NCBI GenBank assembly: GCA_937978655.1 | Contig: CALJUX010000073.1 | Location: forward strand, 6,581-70,580 | Source of the DNA: an uncultured Chromatiaceae bacterium | GTDB lineage: Bacteria > Pseudomonadota > Gammaproteobacteria > Enterobacterales > Alteromonadaceae | Reading direction: 5' to 3' | DNA: 64,000 nucleotides | In this document: positions 60,069-64,000 of the stretch, piece after piece | How positions within the stretch are numbered: the stretch's first letter is position 1 | Layout: the number at the start of each line of letters is the position of its first letter | Translations under genes and position numbers: made by a program | The notes under the pieces: generated by a model | Told to the model about the DNA's origin: nothing | Databases searched by the model: none | The model's input: the letters and a program-made list of their open reading frames with translations, nothing else

Positions 60069-60570
60069 CCGGCGCTCCTTCGGCCACATCCTGCAAGGTC
60101 AGAAACAATCGCAGATCAAGTTCCAGCTGATGATACTGGGGTTCCATATGCTGGCACAATTGATAAAACGCTTTGTTGTGATCTTTTTCCCGCAGATGCG
60201 CCAATTCATGCACAACAATCATTTTCAGCAATGGCAACGGTAACTGCTTTAACAGACTGGCAACGCGAATTTCATTTTTACTTTTCAGCGATCGCCCCTG
60301 CACCCGGCTCACCTGACTGTGCAAACCCAGAGCGTTGTGAACAACATGGATTTTTGGATCAAAGCAGACTTTGCTGACCGGCGCCGAACTGCGCATAAAC
60401 TGTTGTTTTAATTCCTGTGCAAAATCATACAACCGGGCGTCCGTCTGGATTGAATGACTGTGCTGTGGATAGCGTTTTTGTAGGGTCTGCGCCAAAGTTC
60501 CCGCCTGGATCAGGCTGCGCACCTGCTGCTGAATTTGCGCCGGATACTGACGTAAATAAGGTAAATCCAT
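60055..60570 (-). CDS. YgjP-like zinc metallopeptidase (DUF45)
   Basis: 171 residues from ATG at 60570 (weak ribosome site; GTG further up is possible). The zinc motif is MIVVHELAHLREKDHNKAFY, an HExxH with a further His, after KIHVVHNALGLHSQV and KSKNEIRVASLLKQLP. Such small SprT/YgjP-like enzymes have the minigluzincin-type helix-zinc layout. No signal peptide. Substrate unknown. First of a two-gene run with the cyclotransferase-like gene. Confidence 0.87.
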   Translation of the reverse strand: MDLPYLRQYPAQIQQQVRSLIQAGTLAQTLQKRYPQHSHSIQTDARLYDFAQELKQQFMRSSAPVSKVCFDPKIHVVHNALGLHSQVSRVQGRSLKSKNEIRVASLLKQLPLPLLKMIVVHELAHLREKDHNKAFYQLCQHMEPQYHQLELDLRLFLTLQDVAEGAPDATN

Positions 60571-60697
60571 CGACACTGCCAACCTGCTGCTGTAAAACCA
60601 CACTCATTCTACCTGCGTCATTGCAGTTGACCAAGCCAGGTGCGTCAGACCATGATGACCAGCGACAGTATTCGTCTGATTGATCCTGGGGTTTACC

Positions 60698-61222
60698 ATG
60701 AGTATTGCAATAATCCGACAATGCCGGGCGCTGCTGTGGCTCGGCACTTTAGCGCTGGCCAGCACCGTCAACGCAGCCCCGCAGATCCAGCAGCTGTATC
60801 TGGTGCGCCACTCAGAAAAGGCCGGCGACAGCAAAGATCCGCCGCTGTCGGCCTGCGGCAGCGCACAGGCTGCCGCGCTGGCGACCTTGTTAGGTCAACT
60901 CGACATACCCACCCTGTATCACAGTGGCTATCAGCGAACCAAACAAACCGCCATCGCCAGCCTCAGAGAGGGCCGCAGCTTACAACAGTACGATGCAAAA
61001 AATTTAGCTGCACTGACCGCACAGCTGCAAAGCACAGGCGCCAATGCGCTGGTGGTTGGTCACAGCAATACCATACCGCAACTGGCGACCTTATTGAGTA
61101 AACAGACAGCGCCAGAGCTTGCTGAACAAGATTATGGCCGGATTTACCAGCTAAGCCGCGCCGGTGAGCTGTGGTCGATGCAAATCCTGCAACTGCCAAA
61201 ACCGGCAGAGTGTCAGCGGTAG
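60698..61222 (+). CDS. Exported histidine phosphatase family protein
   Basis: 174 residues from ATG at 60698. Signal peptide (ALLWLGTLALASTVNAA), then the phosphoglycerate-mutase-like core: LYLVRHSEKAGDSKDPPLSA with the catalytic His, CGSAQAAALATLLG, YHSGYQRTKQTA and VVGHSNTIPQLATLL with the second His. Related to SixA-type phosphohistidine phosphatases but secreted, so a periplasmic phosphomonoesterase role is more likely. Convergent with rlmC; a 21-base stem spans the two stops. Confidence 0.9.
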   Translation: MSIAIIRQCRALLWLGTLALASTVNAAPQIQQLYLVRHSEKAGDSKDPPLSACGSAQAAALATLLGQLDIPTLYHSGYQRTKQTAIASLREGRSLQQYDAKNLAALTAQLQSTGANALVVGHSNTIPQLATLLSKQTAPELAEQDYGRIYQLSRAGELWSMQILQLPKPAECQR

Positions 61223-61228
61223 CAGCGG

Positions 61229-62347
61229 CTAGCTGCCGCTGCGCTGCAACAACACTAAAACTTCAGCGTGGCCGGTATGCGGGAACATATCAAACAGTTG
61301 CGCACGTTGTGGCTGATAGGCGGATAGATGTTGCAGGTCACGCGCCAGCGTCAGTGGATTACAGCTTGAATACAACAGCGCTTTGGGTTTTAACGCCTCA
61401 ATGCGCTGGCAAAGTGTCGCCCCTAAACCCCGACGCGGTGGATTGACCACCAGCAGATCCGGCGCCTGCTCTGCCGCTTCAGCAAAAGCGCTGGCGTCCA
61501 GCGCACGAAAATCAATAGCAACCCCACGTTCCTGCGCCGCCCGGCTGGCACAATCGATAGCCGGCGCCGAAATTTCAATGCCGGTCACCTGCACGCCGGG
61601 TTTGGCCAGGTGCAAAGCAAAACCGCCCACACCACAAAATAAGTCCCAGATCCGCGTTGGCTGCAACGAGGCAGTCCAGTCTCGCGCGGTCTGATACAAA
61701 GCTGCAGCAACTGCGCTGTTGGTCTGAAAAAAGCTCTGTGGCTGCAGATACAGCACCACATCATTCAGTTGCTGGCGCAGCATGCTCTGACTGCTCAGGA
61801 CAAACTCCTGTTCGCCCTCGAGGATTGCTTTATGTTCCGGCTGCAGATTCACAGTGACCACAGCCAGCTCCGGCCATTGTTGCTGCAGTGCCGGCAAATG
61901 TTTGCGGATAGCGGCCAGTTGATGTTGTGAGCGCAACACAAAGCGCAGCAACCAGCCATCCAGCTCGCTGTAACTTAACAGGATAAATTTCAGTTCGCCG
62001 CGCCGGCTCTCCAGCTGATAAGGTTCGAGCCGCACCAGCCTGATAAAATCAATCAAAAGGTTAAACGCACTCTGAAAGCCCGCCGGGTAAAGCTGGCAGG
62101 TCGTCAGGTCTACCGGCTCGTCGCCATTGAGAATGCCAAGTACTGGCTCTTGACTGGTCCCCATCACCACCATCTTGGCTTTATTGCGAAACTGCGCGAT
62201 GGCACTCGCCTGCGGCGTTGCCAAAATCAACTGCGGGAAAATCTGCTGCAATTGGGCTTGCTTGTGTTCAAGCTGCAGCTGATAAGGTTGGTGAATATGC
62301 GGGCAAGACCCACATTTGCCGCTGGCAAAAATCTCGCAATGCAACAT
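61229..62347 (-). CDS. rlmC: 23S rRNA (uracil747-C5)-methyltransferase RlmC
   Basis: 372 residues. N-terminal cysteines for the [4Fe-4S] cluster (CEIFASGKCGSCPH and a Cys near residue 88). The TRAM domain of RlmD is absent, which fits RlmC. SAM-binding IWDLFCGVGGFALHLA, VTGIEISAPAIDCA, DLLVVNPPRRGLG and the catalytic Cys in LYSSCNPLTLARDL. It makes m5U747 in 23S rRNA. ATG at 62347, alone in its unit. Confidence 0.95.
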   Translation of the reverse strand: MLHCEIFASGKCGSCPHIHQPYQLQLEHKQAQLQQIFPQLILATPQASAIAQFRNKAKMVVMGTSQEPVLGILNGDEPVDLTTCQLYPAGFQSAFNLLIDFIRLVRLEPYQLESRRGELKFILLSYSELDGWLLRFVLRSQHQLAAIRKHLPALQQQWPELAVVTVNLQPEHKAILEGEQEFVLSSQSMLRQQLNDVVLYLQPQSFFQTNSAVAAALYQTARDWTASLQPTRIWDLFCGVGGFALHLAKPGVQVTGIEISAPAIDCASRAAQERGVAIDFRALDASAFAEAAEQAPDLLVVNPPRRGLGATLCQRIEALKPKALLYSSCNPLTLARDLQHLSAYQPQRAQLFDMFPHTGHAEVLVLLQRSGS

Positions 62348-62452
62348 GCAAACCTAAGAATGTGTCGGAGCCGGCATTTTAACAAAAGCGTCGCCAACAC
62401 GCATCGGATAATCAGCCGGCAGCACCGACGCAACTGACCTGCGGCTGCAACA

Positions 62453-62484
62453 AAAAAGCCCCGCATTTTAATGCGGGGCTTTTT
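62453..62484 (-). terminator. Terminator after tRNA-Ser
   Basis: Fourteen-base perfect stem AAAAAGCCCCGCAT with its complement, four-base loop, T-run on both strands, nine bases from the tRNA 3' end. Confidence 0.9.
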
Positions 62485-62492
62485 GCTCAATT

Positions 62493-62582
62493 TGGCGGAG
62501 AGAGAGGGATTCGAACCCTCGTTAGGGGTTAACCTAAACACACTTTCCAGGCGTGCGCCTTCAGCCACTCAGCCATCTCTCC
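62493..62582 (-). tRNA. tRNA-Ser (anticodon GGA)
   Basis: 90 bases with encoded CCA. Acceptor GGAGAGA pairs with TCTCTCC; D-arm TGGCTGAGTGGCTGAAGGC; anticodon loop CTGGAAA with GGA; long variable arm as in all class II serine tRNAs; T-arm GGTTCGAATCC. It lies downstream of nadA in the same direction. Confidence 0.97.
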
Positions 62583-62700
62583 GGGACTTGCCTCAGCAAG
62601 CGCCGACATACTAGGTAAATTCTGTGGCCTTGGCAACTGGAAAATACCGGGGCGCCGTTATTCGCTGGAAATTTCAGCAGTTTAGCGGCGCATCCTTTGT

Positions 62701-63759
62701 TCAGGCATTGCCTTTGACTGCCACCTTATTGCTCTTCGCAAAACCAAGCATCCGGTTCAGTGGCACCAAAGCCTGTTCGCGCAGGGCGGCATCAACAAAA
62801 ATCTCGTGGCCCTGTGCATCGGTCAGCGCCGCTTCAATCGCCTGTAAGCCGTTCATTGCCATCCAGGGGCAATGGGCACAGCTGCGACAGGTGGCACCGT
62901 TGCCGCCGGTTGGCGCTTCGATAAAAGTCTTCTCTGGCATCGCTTGCTGCATCTTGTAGAAGATGCCGCGATCTGTTGCGACGATAAAGGTGTCATTCGG
63001 CAGCGTCTGGCTGGCTTTAATCAGCTGACTGGTGGAACCGACCGCATCAGCAAGGTCGACTACATTGGCTGGCGATTCAGGGTGTACCAGCACTGCGGCT
63101 TGCGGATATTGTTTTTTCAGTTCAACCAGGGCTTTGGCTTTGAACTCGTCGTGCACGATACAGGCACCTTGCCACAAAATCATGTCAGCGCCGGTTTGCT
63201 TCTGTACATAAGCGCCCAGATGCCGATCCGGTCCCCACAGAATCTTTTTGCCTTCGCTGTCTAAATGCTCCACCACGTCTAACGCGATTGACGAAGTCAC
63301 CACCCAATCCGCCCGGGCTTTTACCGCCGCAGAAGTATTGGCATACACCACCACCACGCGGTCCGGGTGCTCGTCACAAAACGCCGAAAAGGCATCAGCC
63401 GGGCAGCCCAAATCCAGCGAACAGGTCGCGTCCAGCGTCGGCATTAACACGGTTTTTTCCGGATTGAGGATTTTGGCGGTTTCGCCCATGAATTTTACAC
63501 CGGCGACAATTAGTGTTTTCGCCGGGTGCGCATTGCCAAAACGGGCCATCTCTAACGAGTCAGAGACACAACCTCCGGTCTCTTCGGCCAAAGCCTGAAT
63601 TTCCGGGTCCGTGTAATAGTGTGCGACCAATACAGCGTCTTTTTGCTGTAATAAGGTTTTAATCCGGCGCTTGTACGCTTGTTTGTCATCGGATGACAAT
63701 GGCACAGGCTTTTTCGGGAAGACGAAGTCAAGTTCGTTAAAATGCAGCGCTTGATTCAT
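62701..63759 (-). CDS. nadA: Quinolinate synthase NadA
   Basis: 352 residues; ATG at 63759, GGAG upstream. Motifs of NadA: VLVAHYYTDPEIQALAEET, GGCVSDSLEMARFG, LIVAGVKFMGETAKILNPEK, VLMPTLDATCSLDLGCPADA, DRHLGAYVQKQTG, VLVHPESPANVVDLADAVGS, and the last cluster Cys in CRSCAHCPWMAMNGL. The conserved cysteines hold a [4Fe-4S] cluster. It condenses iminoaspartate with DHAP to quinolinate for NAD. In E. coli nadA also sits just after tRNA-Lys genes. Confidence 0.97.
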   Translation of the reverse strand: MNQALHFNELDFVFPKKPVPLSSDDKQAYKRRIKTLLQQKDAVLVAHYYTDPEIQALAEETGGCVSDSLEMARFGNAHPAKTLIVAGVKFMGETAKILNPEKTVLMPTLDATCSLDLGCPADAFSAFCDEHPDRVVVVYANTSAAVKARADWVVTSSIALDVVEHLDSEGKKILWGPDRHLGAYVQKQTGADMILWQGACIVHDEFKAKALVELKKQYPQAAVLVHPESPANVVDLADAVGSTSQLIKASQTLPNDTFIVATDRGIFYKMQQAMPEKTFIEAPTGGNGATCRSCAHCPWMAMNGLQAIEAALTDAQGHEIFVDAALREQALVPLNRMLGFAKSNKVAVKGNA

Positions 63760-63852
63760 GCGGATAAACTCCGGGCTGAAAAAGGTGGCGTATTATACAC
63801 AGCTTTACGGCTGAGAGACACAACCGGGCAATCGGATTCAGATATTGGGGAT

Positions 63853-63928
63853 TGGTGGGTCATGATGGATTCGAACCATCGACCAACGGATTAAAAGTCC
63901 GCTGCTCTACCAGCTGAGCTAATGACCC
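63853..63928 (-). tRNA. tRNA-Lys (anticodon TTT)
   Basis: 76 bases with encoded CCA. GGGTCAT acceptor pairs with ATGACCC; D-arm AGCTCAGCTGGTAGAGC; anticodon loop ACTTTTAAT with TTT; T-arm GGTTCGAATCC. Second copy of the gene starts 21 bases upstream. Confidence 0.98.
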
Positions 63929-63948
63929 TCAAAAGAGGAGTGTCAGAT

Positions 63949-64000
63949 TGGTGGGTCATGATGGATTCGAACCATCGACCAACGGATTAAAAGTCCGCTG
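63949..64000 (-). tRNA. tRNA-Lys (anticodon TTT), cut by window edge
   Basis: The 3' 52 bases are present, from the CCA end to the anticodon stem; identical to the same part of the tRNA-Lys at 63853-63928. The D-arm and 5' acceptor strand lie beyond the edge. Confidence 0.96.

Noticed and set aside
61222..61242. Stem GCAGCGGC/GCCGCTGC between the histidine phosphatase and rlmC as a terminator
   Set aside because: It has no T-tract on either strand, so intrinsic termination cannot be claimed.
1..64000. Mobile elements, phage, toxin-antitoxin or defence genes
   Set aside because: No transposase, integrase, restriction, cas or toxin-like protein was recognised in any frame.

Overview
The window reads as ordinary chromosome of a free-living gammaproteobacterium, most likely of the Rheinheimera/Alishewanella/Arsukibacterium kind. 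This is inferred from gene content: SMC condensin instead of MukB, a complete MinCDE system beside ycgL/mltB/ycgM/ycgN, zipA and cysZ, an eight-gene histidine operon in the enterobacterial order, and nadA beside tRNA-Lys genes. I see no prophage, insertion sequence, plasmid gene, CRISPR array, secretion island or toxin-antitoxin pair.

Layout. 1-2426: start of a TonB-dependent receptor cut by the left edge, behind a secreted zinc aminopeptidase. 2712-8951: zipA and smc on the minus strand, divergent from cysZ and a Sua5-type threonylcarbamoyl-AMP synthase. 9026-14364: a short MscS channel, ycgN, ycgM, mltB and ycgL on the minus strand, then minCDE. 14435-21374: DUF4397 lipoprotein, RNase D, FadD, and a coupled set slp / exported methyltransferase-like protein / alpha-beta hydrolase. 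21732-28708: alkaline phosphatase behind a Pho-box-like site, a three-gene SDR-DUF2878-chalcone-isomerase-like set, a small conserved-looking protein, tsaB-yoaA and a low-complexity small protein. 29069-36485: his operon with leader peptide and attenuator (hisL, G, D, C, B, H, A, F, IE). 36756-44845: a large unrecognised exported protein with ankyrin-like stretches, a TetR regulator divergent from a metallo-beta-lactamase-fold enzyme across a near-perfect operator, ahpF and ahpC with a shared upstream element, and a REC-domain protein with a helical repeat tail. 44879-54389: M24-like protein, DUF1232 protein, lytic transglycosylase, a DGSG-repeat lipoprotein, a GAF protein, a SpoU methyltransferase, rlmJ, an S1/P1 nuclease, a dienelactone-hydrolase-like enzyme, a HutD/Ves protein, YciU and a membrane protein. 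54565-64000: a NarL-type two-component pair, VOC and SRPBCC proteins, rlmA, a beta-lactamase-fold hydrolase with a lysine-rich tail, a gamma-glutamylcyclotransferase-like protein, a YgjP-like metalloprotein, an exported histidine phosphatase, rlmC, tRNA-Ser(GGA), nadA and two tRNA-Lys(TTT), the second cut by the right edge.

The genes mostly serve core functions: division and chromosome organisation, histidine synthesis, peroxide defence, RNA modification (TsaB, Sua5, RlmJ, RlmA, RlmC, SpoU family), and phosphate, fatty-acid and peptide use. I did not find a clearly new defence or mobile system. The parts most worth checking are regulatory sites (his attenuator and upstream palindrome, ahp element, TetR operator, inverted repeat beside the two-component system) and a few poorly understood exported proteins.
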